Below, in pieces: positions 11,786 through 23,006 of a stretch of DNA of 64,000 bases. The notes under the pieces were generated by a model. It was given only the letters and a program-made list of their open reading frames with translations, ran no database searches and had not been told where the DNA came from. Source of the stretch: QHXQ01 sp963788965 (GTDB lineage: Bacteria > Acidobacteriota > Blastocatellia > Pyrinomonadales > Pyrinomonadaceae); NCBI GenBank assembly GCA_963788965.1, contig CAWBIK010000005.1, positions 1,922,001-1,986,000 of the forward strand. Direction: 5' to 3'. Made by a program: the position numbers and the translations under genes. Position 1 is the stretch's first letter, and every line of letters begins with the position of its first letter.

Positions 11786-12912
11786 ATGGACTTCGATCTC
11801 AGCAAACCGCAGAAGTTGTTGAAGGAGTCGGCGCGTGCGTTTCTAGCGCGCGAATGTAAGCCGGAGCGCGTGCGTGCGTTGATGGAGACGGAGACGGCGC
11901 ACGACGATGAACTCTGGCAGGCCATGGCCGATCAAGGCTGGACGGGGTTGGTCGTGCCTGAAGAACACGGCGGCCTCGGTCTGGGTCTGGTCGAGTTGGC
12001 GGTGGTCGCGGAGGAGATGGGGCGCGCGTGTTTGCCGGGCGCGTTTCTCTCGACGCTCACGGCCGCGGCACTCATCGAACGCGCGGGCAACGCCGAGCAG
12101 CGCGCGAAGTATCTCGAACCGATTGGCGGCGGGCGAGTTGAAGGCGACGGTCGCGTTGCTTGAAGAGGGCGCGAGCTGGGACGCGGACGCGGTTAAGCTA
12201 GAAGCGACGCGGGCGGGCGACAACTTCACTGTGACGGGGCAAAAACTTTTCGTGCCCGATGCAGCGGGCGCAGACTTGATCATCTGCGTGGCGCGCGACG
12301 GCGACAGTCTCGCGCTCTTGCCCGTCGAGCGCGGGGCGGACGGTGTCAACGTCAAGCCGATGCCTTCGATGGACGCGACGCGCAAGGTTTACGAAGTCAA
12401 CTTCGAGGGCGTGAGTGTCGCGGGTGCTGACTGCGTTGGGCGCGGACGGCGACGCGCGCGGCGCACTCAATGGTGCGTTGGAAGTGGCGACCGTTGCGTT
12501 GTGCGCCGAGATGGTCGGCGGGATGCAGTGGGTACTTGATACGACCGTCGAATATGCGAAGACGCGCCAGCAGTTCGGTCGCGCCATCGGCTCTTTTCAA
12601 GCCGTGCAGCATCAGTGCGCCGACATGTTGCTGTTGACGGAGAGCGCGCGCTCGGCCGCTTATTATGCGGCGTGGGCTTTGACCGAAGGCGACGCGGCGG
12701 CCAGCGGCGCGGTCTCGATTGCGAAAGCTTATTGCTCGGACGCTTACCGCGAAGTCGGCAATCGCGGCGTGCAGGTGCATGGCGGCATCGGGTTCACTTG
12801 GGAACACGATCTGCAACTCTATTACAAGCGCAGCAAATCATCCGAGACGTTGTTCGGCGATGCCACTTTTCACCGCGAGCGCATCGCACGGCTCGTCATC
12901 GATGTCAACTGA
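11786..12912 (+). CDS. Acyl-CoA dehydrogenase, FadE-like, frameshifted
   Basis: A second acyl-CoA dehydrogenase of about 375 residues, more divergent than the first. The start is the ATG at 11786 (MDFDLSKPQKLLKESAR). The frame breaks near 12135, then ELKATVALLEEGASWDADAV and TGQKLFVPDAAGADLIICVAR follow. It breaks again near 12425, then GALNGALEVATVALCAEMVGG, YAKTRQQFGRAIGSFQA, HGGIGFTWEHDLQLYYKR and SETLFGD follow. The usual TEPxxGSD motif is not evident. This is common in the partner subunit of heteromeric ACADs such as FadE26/27-type pairs. Two adjacent unequal ACAD genes therefore may encode one alpha2beta2 enzyme; this is inference. Confidence 0.83.
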
Positions 12913-12948
12913 AGACCGCAAATTTTTGCACCGACGAAAGCCAAACAG

Positions 12949-13727
12949 ATGACAGCACATGTGCGAGACTTGTTCGATCTTTCGGGGCGCGTGGCGATTG
13001 TCACGGGCGGCTCAAGGGGCTTGGGGCGTGAGATGGCCGAAGGCTTGGCGGAAGCGGGCGCGTCGTTGATGTTGTGCGCGCGGCGGGATGAGTGGTTGAC
13101 GCCGACGGTTAACGAACTGCGCGCAGAGGGCTTCAAAGTCGAAGGCTTGCTATGCGACGTGACCGATCAGGCGCAGGTGCAAGCGGTCGTTGACCAAACG
13201 ATCAAAACGTTCGGCCAGGTCGATATACTCATCAACAACGCGGGCGTTTCTTGGGGCGCGTCACCCGAAGAGATGCCGTTCGACAAGTGGCAGAAGGTGA
13301 TCGACATCAACCTGACGGGCGCGTTTCTTGTTCGCGCAGGCGGCCGGGCGCGAGATGTTGAAGCGCGAGTACGGGCGCATCATCAACGTCTCGTCCGTGT
13401 CGGGCTTGCAGTCGTCGGCGGACGGGCCGCATTACGTCGGTTATGCGGCGAGCAAGGCCGGGCTGTTCGGCTTGACGCGCGAACTCGCCGCGACGTGGGG
13501 GCGGCAGTGGCATTCGCGTCAACGCCATCGCGCCGGGCTTCTTTCATTCGCGCCTTGCGGACGCCGCCATCGAGTATGCTGAGCCGTCAATCAAAGCACG
13601 CAATCCGATTGCGCGCGTCGGCGCTGAGGGCGAGTTGAAAGGCGTCGCGGTCTTTCTCGCGTCCGACGCGTCGAACTACATCACGGGGCAGACCATCGTG
13701 GTGGACGGCGGGCGCACCATCGTCTGA
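12949..13727 (+). CDS. SDR family oxidoreductase (3-oxoacyl reductase-like), frameshifted
   Basis: A classical SDR: VAIVTGGSRGLGREMAEG (cofactor loop), ILINNAGVSWGA (NNAG), IINVSSVSGLQSS (catalytic Ser), HYVGYAASKAGLFG (YxxxK), then VNAIAPGFFHS and a C-terminal YITGQTIVVDGG that ends at the TGA 13725-13727. The N-terminal part is in one frame up to about 13325, the active site in a second, and the C-terminus in a third after about 13510. It lies between acyl-CoA dehydrogenases and an acyl-CoA ligase, so a role in reducing or oxidising a 3-hydroxy/3-oxoacyl intermediate is likely. The substrate is unproven. Confidence 0.85.
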
Positions 13728-13778
13728 CGACAAGTTATAATCGAACAACTGCGCACTAATATTACGAGGAGATGTTTG

Positions 13779-15471
13779 ATGACCGAGGCCAGAGTAGTTG
13801 CAAGCGACGCGTCGCCTTATGCGGCGCGGCCGTGGCTGGACCATTACGACTACTGGGTGCGGGCGCACATGAATTACCCGCGCCGCGCGCTGCATGAAAT
13901 TTTGCGTATCACGGCGGCCGAAGTGCCCGACCGCCCGGCGACGGCCTTTCTCGGCGCGCATCTCACCTTCGGCCAGATCAAAGAGCAGGCGGACAAGTTT
14001 GCCGCCGCGCTCGCGCGCCTCGGCTTGAAGCAACATGATCGCGTCGGCATCATGTTGCCGAACTGTCCGCAGTACGTCGTGGCCGCCTTCGCCGTCCTGC
14101 GTCTCGGCGCAACGGTCGTCAACATTAATCCGCTCTACACGCCGCGCGAGGTGCTGGTCGTCGCCAAGGATTCGGGCATGCGCGCCATGTTGACGCTCGA
14201 CGTGCTTGCGCCTGCAACGCTTTCGGTGCGCGCACAGACAAAGATCGAGCACGTCATCATCACATCGCTCGCGGAGTACTCGGCCGCCGCGACCGAGACC
14301 AGCGCCGTCGACGGGCACGATCCGCATGGCCGACTTGCTTGCCGCAGTCAGTGAACCGGACTTACCGCGCGTCGAGATCGATCCTGACGACGTAGCTGTG
14401 CTGCAATACACAGGCGGCACGACGGGCGTGCCGAAGGGCGCGATGCTCACGCATTACAACATCTTCGCCAACGTCATGCAGACTCAATGCTGGGCGCACA
14501 GCGCGCTCAGGCGCGGCGAAGACACCTACCTGCTGGTCATCCCGTTCTTTCACATCTACGGCTTCACGGTCGGCATGATGGAAGGCGTGTGGCGCGGCGT
14601 GCAGCAGGTGTTGATTCCGAAGTACGATGTCGAAGCGTTGCTGCGCGCGATACGCGATTACCGGCCGACTTACTTCCCGGCCGTGCCGACGATCTACATC
14701 TCTCTGCTCAATCACCCGCAGGCGAAACAGTACGGCCTCGATAAGATTCGACTCTTCAACAGCGGCTCGGCCCCTCTGCCCGTCGAAGTCATCGAACAGT
14801 TTGAACGTTTGACGGGCGGCACGCTCAACGAAGGTTACGGCCTTTCTGAAGCGTCGCCCGTGACGCACACGACGCCCACGTTGGGACGGCGTAAACCGGG
14901 CAGCATCGGCCTGCCGCTGCCCGACACGGACATCAAGATCGTTGATCTCGAAACGGGCACGCACGCAGTGCCCATCGGCGAAGAGGGCGAACTCTGCATC
15001 GCCGGGCCGCAAGTGATGAAGGGCTACTGGAACAGACCCGACGAGACGGCCATTGCGCTGAGGACCGACGACGCGGGGCGCACGTGGCTTTACACGGGCG
15101 ATGTCGCGCGCATGGACGAGGACGGCTATTGCTACATCGTGCAGCGCAAGAAGGACATGATCATCGTCGGCGGCTTCAACGTCTATCCGTCCGAGGTCGA
15201 GGGCGTGCTCTACGCGCACCCGGCCGTGATGGAAGCCGCCGTCATCGGCGTGCCCGACGCCTATCGCGGCGAAGTGGTCAAAGCCTGCGTCGTCATCAAG
15301 CCGGACGCGACGGCGACGGTCGCAGAGTTGATCGAACACTGCAAAGGCGGACTGGCCGAGTTCAAAGTGCCCGCCAAACTCGAGATTCGTGACAGCCTGC
15401 CCAAAACCGTCGTCGGCAAAATTCTCCATCGCGTCCTGCGCGAAGAAGAACAGGCCAATGGCCAAGACTAA
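13779..15471 (+). CDS. Long-chain fatty-acid--CoA ligase (AMP-forming), frameshifted
   Basis: An ANL-superfamily ligase of about 560 residues that activates fatty acids to acyl-CoA using ATP. It has the P-loop YTGGTTGVPKGAML (about residue 208), PFFHIYGFTVG, LFNSGSAPLP, the adenylate motif EGYGLSEASPVTH, TGDVARMDEDGY, the hinge RKKDMIIVGGFNVYP and the C-terminal catalytic Lys in LPKTVVGKILHR. The ATG at 13779 has GAGGAG seven bases before it. One frame break near 14320 separates VDGHDP from RMADLLAAV. Similarity is to FadD-type enzymes of Acidobacteria, Chloroflexi and Bacillus. It supplies acyl-CoA for the neighbouring beta-oxidation genes. Confidence 0.92.
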
Positions 15472-15497
15472 GGATTGCGAAAGCGCGAGAAACTCTT

Positions 15498-16319
15498 ATG
15501 CAACTGTTAGACGGCAAGGTGGCGATCATCACGGGCGCGGGGCGTGGCATCGGGCGCGCGTGCGGGTCGTTGTTCGCGGCACATGGCGCGCGTGTTGTCC
15601 TCTCCGACATTGACGCCGAACCGACGCACGAAGCGGTCGCGGCAGTTAAAGACGCGGGCGGCGACGCGCTCGCGTTCGCGGGCGACGTGACGAGTGCGGA
15701 CTTCGCGCCGCGCTTGGTCAAAGCGACGCTCGACGCTTACGGGCGCATCGATGCCATCGTCAACAACGCCGGCTATACGTGGGACGGCACGGCGCACAAG
15801 ATGTCGGACGAGCAATGGCAGGCGATGCTGGACGTGCATCTGACCGCGCCGTTTCGCATCATCCGCGCCGCGTCGGAATACTTGCGCGAGACGGCGAAGC
15901 GCGAGAAGGAACAGGCGGGGCAAGCGTCCGCGCGCAAGATCGTCAACGTCTCTTCGACGACGGGCACGCGCGGCAACGCCGGTCAAGCGAATTACGCGGC
16001 GGGCAAGGCGGGCATCATCGGGTTGACGAAGACGCTGGCGAAAGAGTGGGGGCAGTTCAATATACAGGTCAACGCCGTCGCCTTCGGTTTCATCGAGACG
16101 CGTCTGACGCAGGCGAAAGAGACGGGCGCACGCGTCACGCGCGAAGCGGCCGACATCGCGCTCGGCATTCCGCAAGCGCACCGCGAGATCGCTTTCAAAA
16201 TGATCCCGATGGGGCGCGGCGGCACACCCGAAGAAGGCGCAGGCGCGGTGCTCTTTTTCGCATCGCCCTTGAGCGATTACGTGTCGGGCCAAGTGCTTGA
16301 AGTGACCGGCGGGCTGTGA
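15498..16319 (+). CDS. SDR family oxidoreductase (FabG-like)
   Basis: An intact 273-residue SDR: VAIITGAGRGIGRACG, DAIVNNAGYTW, KIVNVSSTTGTRG, NYAAGKAGIIGLTKTLAKEW, and a C-terminal YVSGQVLEVTGG. The active-site pair is YAAGK, with Gly replacing the usual Ser/Ala before Lys, which is tolerated. An insert of about 12 residues rich in Lys, Glu and Gln sits before the catalytic Ser. It follows the acyl-CoA ligase by 26 bases. FabG-like enzymes act on 3-oxoacyl thioesters; whether this one works on acyl-CoA is inferred from context. Confidence 0.88.
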   Translation: MQLLDGKVAIITGAGRGIGRACGSLFAAHGARVVLSDIDAEPTHEAVAAVKDAGGDALAFAGDVTSADFAPRLVKATLDAYGRIDAIVNNAGYTWDGTAHKMSDEQWQAMLDVHLTAPFRIIRAASEYLRETAKREKEQAGQASARKIVNVSSTTGTRGNAGQANYAAGKAGIIGLTKTLAKEWGQFNIQVNAVAFGFIETRLTQAKETGARVTREAADIALGIPQAHREIAFKMIPMGRGGTPEEGAGAVLFFASPLSDYVSGQVLEVTGGL

Positions 16320-16346
16320 TGCTTAATGTGAAGCGAGATTAATCAT

Positions 16347-17094
16347 ATGACTGACTACGAAGCGATCAAGTTCGACATCTGTTGTGCCGCGCGTCTGCTC
16401 TACCGGCAAGGGTTGAGCGTGGCCAACGCGGGGCATCTAAGCGTCGCCGTCGGCGCGGACGAGATGCTCGTGAATCACTTCGGCCCTTCGTTCGCCACGT
16501 TGCGCCCGGAGAATATCGTGCGCGTCAACTTCAAAGGTGAGGTGCTCGAAGGCGACGCTTACGTTAACGACACGATCCGCTTGCACGGCATCATCCACCG
16601 CGAAAACCCGCAGGCCGTAGCCGTCGCGCACACGCACCCGCACGCGGTCGTCACCTTGAGCGCGTTGCGCGTCGTGCCGGAGATTTACGATCAGGAGAGT
16701 TGCATTCTCGCGGACGACATCGGGTTGGTCGAAGAAGATTACGAGGGGCTGGCGTCGGACGAAGAACGCGTGATGCCGGTTGCGCGTGCGCTGCATGATA
16801 AGCGCGCCGTCATCTTGCCGAACCACGGCGCGATCACGACGGGCGATAATATCCAGTTCGCTTTCGTCCGCATGGTTCTGCTTGAAGACATGGCCGCGCG
16901 CCATCTCGCGGTGGCGCAGGCGGCCCGCGCTCGGGCGCGAGCCGGTGGCGATTGCGCCCGAAGCCGCGCGCCGCGCGAAGGCCGAGATCGCGCGCATTCC
17001 CGTCTTCGCGCCCCTGTGGCGCGACTTCCTAACGCGACTGCGCGCCACCGATCCCGATCTGTTCACAGGGCGCGAGACGGCGGCCAGTGCATGA
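16347..17094 (+). CDS. Class II aldolase/adducin family protein, frameshifted
   Basis: A metal-dependent class II aldolase/adducin-fold protein of about 250 residues. Zinc ligands are visible in VAHTHPHAVV (about residues 92-96) and in ILPNHGAITTG (about 157). The C-terminal tail APEAARRAKAEIARIPVFAPLWRDFLTRL is in the next frame after a break near 16925. Family members cleave phosphorylated sugars or decarboxylate hydroxy acids. The presence of one within a beta-oxidation operon is unusual and its substrate is unknown. Spacing of 27 bases from the SDR suggests a shared transcript. Confidence 0.82.
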
Positions 17095-17153
17095 ATTGAC
17101 GAGCGGCGGACCACTAACACAATCGAAGCGCAAAGGACCGAAGCGAAGCAGCC

Positions 17154-19571
17154 ATGAGCTACACAATCAAGCGCGTCGTGGTCATCGGATCGGGGACGAT
17201 GGGCGGCGGCATCGCCGCGCACGCCGCGAACGCCGGTCTGCCCGTCTATCTGCTCGACATCGCGCCGCAGGAGCTAACGCCCGAAGAAGAGAAGCGCGGC
17301 CTTAAGCTTGAGAGTCCGCAGGTGCGCAATCGCATCGTCGCGACCGCGCTCGAACGTTTGCAGAAGTCGAAACCCGCGGCCTTCTTCACGCCCGCAGCGG
17401 CGGAACTTGTGACCATCGGCAACTTCGAAGACAACTTCGAGTGGGTTGCTGAAGGTGATTGGATCGTCGAAGCCATCGTCGAGCAGTTGCAACCGAAGCG
17501 CGAGTTGATGGCGCGCATCGAGCAAGTTAGAAAGCCCAATAGCATCGTTTCGAGTAACACTTCGGGGTTGCCGATTGCTGACATTGCCGCTGAAGCAAGC
17601 GACGATTTCAAGGCGCACTTTCTCGGCACGCACTTCTTCAATCCGCCGCGCTACATGAAACTCCTCGAAGTGATCCCGACGCCCGACACGCGCCCGGAGA
17701 TCACGGAGTTTATGACCGACTTCGCCGAACGTCGGCTGGGCAAAGGCGTCGTCATCTGCAAGGACACGCCGAACTTCATCGCCAATCGCTTCGGCTCGAT
17801 CTACGGCGCGATCGACGGTCAACTATGTGCTTGAGCATAAGTACACGGTTGAAGAAGCGGACGCCATTTTAGGGCCGCTCATCGGCCGGCCGAAGACGGC
17901 CCTTTTTCGCTTGCAAGACTTGGTTGGCCTCGACGTGTCGAGCGCGGTCGGCGAAAACCTGTACGGGATGATCACCGACGACGAGACGCGCGAAGTTTTG
18001 CGTAACCAGAACCTCGGCACGTTGCGAACGACGCAGTTAGAGCGCGGGCGTCTGGGTGACAAGACCGGGCAGGGCTTTTATCACAAGCCGCCGAAAGGCA
18101 CAAAGGGCGACATCCTCACGCTCGATCTTGAGACGATGGAATACCGCGCGCGGCGCGAGCCTGACATCTCTTCGATCAAGGAAGCGTTGAAGCTCAAGTC
18201 GTTGCCTGAACGGCTCGCGTTCGTGTTGGCGCAGGATGATAAGGCCGGTGCGCTGGCGCGCCACGTCGTCTATAACGCGTTGGCTTACGCCGCGCGGCGC
18301 ATCCCTGAGATCACGGATCGGATCAGCAACGTGGACAAGGCCATGCGCTGGGGTTACTCGCACGAACTGGGGCCGTTCGAGTTGTGGGACGCGCTCGGCG
18401 TGCGGCAGACCGCCGACGCGATGGCGGCCGAGGGCATCGCGGTCGCGCCGTGGGTCACGGAGATGCTCGCGCTCGGGCACGAGACTTTTTATCGCGCAGA
18501 CGACGGCATCGTGAGCTATTACGATCCGGCGCATCAAACTTACATCGCCGAACCTTTAGACGAACGCAAGATCGAGTTGCGGCAGTTGAAAGCGACGGGC
18601 GGAGTGGTGCGCGAGAACAAGGGCGCGAGCTTGATCGATCTCGGCGACGGCGTGGCCTGTCTTGAGTTTCACACCAAGATGAACACGCTCGACGAAGACA
18701 TCAAAGAGATGCTGCGCGCGGCGGTTGCAGAAGTTGAGACGAACGACTGGCGCGGCCTCGTCATCGGCAACGAAGCCGCGGACTTCTCCGTCGGCGCGAA
18801 CCTCGCCGGGGGCTTGGGCGCGGGCGGCTTCGATGCGATTGAACGCGCCGTGCGCGAGATGCAGGACGCGTTGATGGCCGTGCGCTTCTGCTCGAAGCCG
18901 GTCGTGACCGCACCTGTGGGGCGCACGCTCGGCGGCGGCTGCGGAAGTCTCGATGGCGGGCGCGCGCACAGTGGCGGCGGCTGAGACTTACATGGGGCTG
19001 GTCGAGGTCGGCGTCGGGTTGCTGCCCGGCGCGGGTGGTTGCAAAGAGTTGGTGCGCCGCGTCATCTCGCCGCCGATGCGCGCAGACCAACGCCGATCCG
19101 TTGCCGTTCTTGCAACAGGCGCTGCAAACCATCGCCGCGGCGAAAGTCTCGACCAGCGCGGCCGAAGCGCGCTCGTTCGGGTTCCTGACCGACGCAGATC
19201 AGATCGTGATGAGTCGTGATTATCAGATCGGCGAAGCGAAGCGACTCGTACTCGAACTGGCCGAAGCTGGTTATGCGCCGCCCGCGCGCGGCGCGGCACT
19301 TGTTATGCGGCGGGGCGCGACGCGCTTCGCGGCCTTGCGCGCAGGGTTATACATCATGCAGCAGGGCGGCTACATGAGCGAGTATGATCTGCACGTCAGC
19401 CTTAAGGTCGCGCACGTGCTATGTGGCGGCGACCTCTCGGCCGCGCAGTGGGTGGACGAGCAGTACTTCCTCGATCTCGAACGCGAGGCCTTCGTCGCAC
19501 TCTGCGGCGAGCCGAAGACCATAGAGCGCATCCAGCACATGCTGACGACGGGCAAGCCTCTGCGAAATTAA
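17154..19571 (+). CDS. fadN: 3-hydroxyacyl-CoA dehydrogenase/enoyl-CoA hydratase, FadN type, frameshifted
   Basis: A bifunctional beta-oxidation enzyme of about 805 residues. Its order is dehydrogenase first, hydratase last, as in FadN and not as in FadB. The N-terminus has the NAD loop VVVIGSGTMGGGIAAHAANAG, SSNTSGLPI and GTHFFNPPRYMKLLEVIPT with the catalytic His. Then come the two C-terminal HAD domains (GDKTGQGFYHK; WGYSHELGPFELWD). The hydratase part starts with CLEFHTKMNTLDEDI and has FSVGANLAG, TYMGLVEVGVGLLPGAGGCKEL and EARSFGFL. Frame breaks lie near 17820, 18950 and 19085. It is followed by a PaaI thioesterase and, 1 kb on, by thiolase, so the beta-oxidation spiral is complete. The FadN name is by domain order and similarity. 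Confidence 0.9.
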
Positions 19572-19602
19572 CGCCGCTTGGAATTTTGAATTATTCAAAA
19601 CG

Positions 19603-20085
19603 ATGACGCGCACAGCCGACGAAGAGACACAGGCCGGACAAGCCGACGCACGACACGCGTTGAGCGGGCTTGAATACATGCAGCAATTGCTGTCGGGTGC
19701 GCGGCCGCCTTCGGGCATGGCGCAGTTGATGAGCTTCAGGCTCGTCGAGGTGAGCGAGGGGCGCGCGGTCTTCACGGTCACGCCGGACGAGCGCCACTAC
19801 AACGGCATCGGCATCGCGCACGGCGGCCTGGCCGCCACGTTGCTCGACTCGGCCCTGGGCTGCGCCATCAACACGATGATGCCCGCCGGCAGCATCTTCA
19901 CGACGCTGGAGATGAAGATCAACTATGTCCGCCCGATGCGCCGCGAGACGGGCGAAGTGCGCTGCGAGGCAAATGTGCTCCACGTCGGCGGGCGCGTCGG
20001 TACGGCCGAAGGTCGCATCATCGACGCGAGCGGGAAACTATACGCGCACGGCACGGCGACCTGCATGTTGTTTCGTGGGCGTTAA
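19603..20085 (+). CDS. PaaI family acyl-CoA thioesterase (hotdog fold)
   Basis: An intact 160-residue hotdog thioesterase. The signature YNGIGIAHGGLAATLLDSALGCA contains the HGG motif and the acidic Asp used by PaaI/4HBT-II enzymes. TTLEMKINYVRPM and the GEVRCEANVLHVGGRVGTAEGRI strand follow. Such enzymes hydrolyse acyl-CoA to relieve CoA trapping. A close paralogue lies at 24326-24833; the two share roughly 60 percent of residues by eye, including SEGRAVFTV, HGGLAATLLDSA and LYAHxTxTC. Both are in the same operon, suggesting a duplication inside it. Confidence 0.88.
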   Translation: MTRTADEETQAGQADARHALSGLEYMQQLLSGARPPSGMAQLMSFRLVEVSEGRAVFTVTPDERHYNGIGIAHGGLAATLLDSALGCAINTMMPAGSIFTTLEMKINYVRPMRRETGEVRCEANVLHVGGRVGTAEGRIIDASGKLYAHGTATCMLFRGR

Positions 20086-20133
20086 GCTGTAAGCGCGGCG
20101 TGGCGGTTACGATCTTAGTCTTAAGGTGAACGG

Positions 20134-20508
20134 ATGAAAGTCGGCGACGTGACAGCGTGGGAGCGCACTTTTACCGAGGACGACGTGCGCCGGTTCAGTC
20201 AATTTTCCGGCGACGAAGGCACGCACCATCTGCAACCCGACGCACACGGGCGGCTCATGGTTCACGGACTGCTTACCGCCACGCTGCCCACCAAGATCGG
20301 CGGCGACATCAACTTCATCGCGCGCGAGTTGACCTTTCGCTTCCACCGTCCGGTCTATAGCGGCGACACCGTGCGTTGCGAAGTAACGATCATCGAACTG
20401 ATCGTGACGGCTGAATATACACAACTCAAGTCGTCTTGGATTTGCCGCAACCAGCACGGCAAAGAAGTGATGACGGGAGAAGCGCAAGGAGTTGTGCGCG
20501 AACATTAG
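20134..20508 (+). CDS. MaoC/FAS1-like hotdog dehydratase
   Basis: A 124-residue hotdog protein with GDVTAWERTFTEDDVRRFSQFSGDEGTHH (in pieces) and MVHGLLTATLPTKIGG, the pattern of R-specific enoyl-CoA hydratases and MaoC proteins. In the canonical D-x4-H motif the Asp is in SGDEGTHH and the His follows. It could hydrate a trans-enoyl-CoA to the R-hydroxyacyl-CoA, or act as a thioesterase. It is intact and lies between a thioesterase and thiolase. Confidence 0.8.
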   Translation: MKVGDVTAWERTFTEDDVRRFSQFSGDEGTHHLQPDAHGRLMVHGLLTATLPTKIGGDINFIARELTFRFHRPVYSGDTVRCEVTIIELIVTAEYTQLKSSWICRNQHGKEVMTGEAQGVVREH

Positions 20509-20557
20509 CGCAAGTCGGTAGCGTGTGTGGCACTGACGAGATCGAGAGAGGTTGTTT

Positions 20558-21743
20558 ATGAGAGAAGCTGTGATCGTGGCGGGCGTGCGGACGGCCGTCG
20601 GGCAAAGCGCCGAGGGGGACGTTGCGGACGACGCGACCGGATGATATGGCGGCGACGGTGATCGCGGATTTGTTGCGGCGCGTGCCGGAGTTGCCGCCCG
20701 ATGCAATCGACGATGTGATCATGGGTTGTGCTACGCCTGAGGGCGAGTCGGGCACGAACGTCGCGCGGATCGCGGCGTTGCGGGCGGGGCTGCCGCATGA
20801 AGTGCCGGCGGTGACGGTCAATCGCTTCTGCTCTTCGGGGTCGCAGACCATAGCGATGGCGGCGGAGCGCATTATGGCGGGCATGGCCGAATGCATCATC
20901 GCGGGCGGCACGGAATCGATGAGCATGCTGCGCGGCAATACGAAGTTTCGGCCGAACCCTTATCTCGTCGAACATCGCCCGGACGTTTATCTGAGCATGG
21001 GCTTGACCGCCGAGAACGTGGCGCGCAAGTACAACGTCGCGCGCGAAGAGTCGGACGCCTTCTCTTATCGCAGTCATCAGCGCGCGCTCGCGGCGCAAGC
21101 AGCGGGGCGGTTCGCGGACGACGGCATCGTGCCGCTTGAAGTTGAGATCAACGAAGTCGGGCCGGACGGGCGACCGAAACAAAAGAAGTTGACGTTCGAC
21201 CGGGACGAAGGGCCGCGGCCCGATACGACGCCGGAAGGCTTGGCCAAACTGCGCCCGGTCTTTCACGTCAAGGGTTCGGTGACGGCGGGCAATTCCAGCC
21301 AGACATCGGACGGCGCGGCCGGCGTGATCGTCATGTCGCGCGCGCGCGCCGAAGAGTTGGGCCTGAAGCCGCTGGCGCGCTTCGTCTCGTATGCGGTGGG
21401 CGGCGTGCCGCCGGAGATCATGGGCATGGGGCCGGTCGTGGCCGTGCCGAAGGCGTTGAAGTTGGCCGGGCTTAAACTCGACGAGATCGATCTGATCGAA
21501 CTCAATGAAGCGTTCGCGTGTCAGGCGATAGCGGTGATGCGCGAGTTGGGGATGGACGACGAGCGGACGAACGTGAACGGCGGCGCGGTCGCTTTGGGCC
21601 ATCCGCTGGGCGCGTCGGGCGCGAAGTTGACCGTGCAGTTGCTTGGCGAGATGCGGCGACGCAAGAGTCGTTACGGCATGGTGACGATGTGCGTCGGCGG
21701 CGGACAGGGCGCGGCCACCGTCTTCGAGAATCTACAAACTTGA
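20558..21743 (+). CDS. fadA: Acetyl-CoA acyltransferase (3-ketoacyl-CoA thiolase), frameshifted
   Basis: A thiolase of about 394 residues that cleaves 3-ketoacyl-CoA with CoA, the last step of beta-oxidation. The nucleophilic Cys is in NRFCSSGSQT (about residue 90), the GHPLGASGAK His near residue 350 and the acid/base Cys in CVGGGQGAA near residue 380. The ATG at 20558 gives MREAVIVAGVRTAVG; one extra G near 20600 shifts the frame, after which KAPRGTLRTTRPDDMAA follows in the main frame. Without this correction the ORF would start at an internal ATG and lose the conserved N-terminus. The gene call is secure. Confidence 0.92.
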
Positions 21744-21758
21744 TAACGAGATTTGCTG

Positions 21759-22987
21759 ATGAGCAGCGACGATCCTTATGCCGGTTTTCACGTCTCGGCG
21801 CGCGCGCAAGAGCTTTATCAAAAGTTGCGCGGCTTCATGGACGCGCACGTCTATCCGAACGAGCGTCTGTTTCATGAGCAGATCAACGAGGGCGACCGCT
21901 GGCAACCCGCGCCTTTGATGGAAGAGTTGAAAGTGAAAGCGCGCGCCGATGGCCTGTGGAATCTGTTCTTGCCTGAGAGCGAGTATGGGCGCGGGCTTGA
22001 CGAACTTGAATACGCGCCGATGGCCGAATTGATGGGGCGCTCGATGGCGTTCGCGCCGGAGATTTTCAACTGTAGCGCGCCGGACACGGGCAACATGGAA
22101 GTGCTCGTGCGTTACGGCACGCCGGAACAAAAAGCACGTTGGCTGCAACCGCTGCTCGACGGCGAGATACGCTCGTGCTTCGCCATGACCGAACCGGACG
22201 TGGCTTCGTCGGACGCGACGAACATCCGCGCGACGATCAAGCGCGACGGCGACGAGTACGTCATCAACGGGCGCAAGTGGTGGACCAGTGGGGCGGGCGA
22301 CCCGCGTTGCACGATTAGTATCTTCATGGGCAAGACCGACCCCGATGCGCCCAAGCACCGGCAGCAGTCGATGATCCTTGTGCCGATGGACGCAGAGGGC
22401 GTGCGCGTCGTGCGGTTGCTGTCGGTCTATGGCTACGACCACGCGCCGCACGGCCACGCCGAAGTGGTGTTTGAGAATGTGCGCGTGCCTGCGTCGAACA
22501 TGCTGTTGGGCGAGGGGCGCGGGTTCGAGATCGCGCAGGGGCGTTTGGGGCCGGGCCGCATACATCATTGCATGCGTCTGATCGGGATGAGCGAGCGCGC
22601 GCTTGAAGCGATGTGTCGACGCGTGACCGAACGCGTGGCGTTCGGCAACCTATCGCGGCACAGGGCACGATTCGCAGCGACATTGCGCGTTCAAGAATGG
22701 AGATCGAACAGGCGCGGCTCTTGACGTTGAAGGCGGCGCTGATGATGGACACGGTTGGCAATAAGGCTGCGCGGGCGGAGATCGCGATGATCAAAGTCGT
22801 CGCGCCGAACGTGGCCTTGCGCGTCATAGATCGTGCCGTGCAAGCGCACGGCGGCGCGGGCGTCTCGGATGATTTCATGCTCGCCGCCGCGTGGGCCAAC
22901 GCGCGCACGCTCAGACTCGCGGACGGCCCCGACGAAGTTCACGTCGAAGCAATCGCTCGGATGGAGTTGAGCAAATATCAAGACTAG
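21759..22987 (+). CDS. Acyl-CoA dehydrogenase, ACAD10/11-like, frameshifted
   Basis: An acyl-CoA dehydrogenase of about 410 residues. It has CFAMTEPDVASSDATN, NGRKWWTSGAGDPRC, GYDHAPHGHAEVVFENVRVP, GPGRIHHCMRLIG, and a C-terminal HGGAGVSDDFMLA. The TEPDVASSDATNI form and GPGRIHHCMR are typical of the ACAD11 group. A frame break lies near 22652 between TERVAFG and QPIAAQGTIRSDIARSRM. In animals the ACAD10/11 dehydrogenase is fused to an aminoglycoside-phosphotransferase-like domain; here such a kinase is a separate gene three genes downstream (24862). The start is the ATG at 21759. Confidence 0.88.
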
Positions 22988-23006
22988 CGTTAGTGAGGAT
23001 GGAGCA

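Noticed and set aside
14362..15465. A 367-codon antisense frame opposite the acyl-CoA ligase
   Set aside because: It mirrors a well-supported gene; high GC leaves antisense frames open. The translation is rich in Arg, Asp and His with no family motif.
20556..21602. A 348-codon antisense frame opposite the thiolase
   Set aside because: Low-complexity Arg/His-rich translation with no motif, while the sense strand encodes a complete thiolase.
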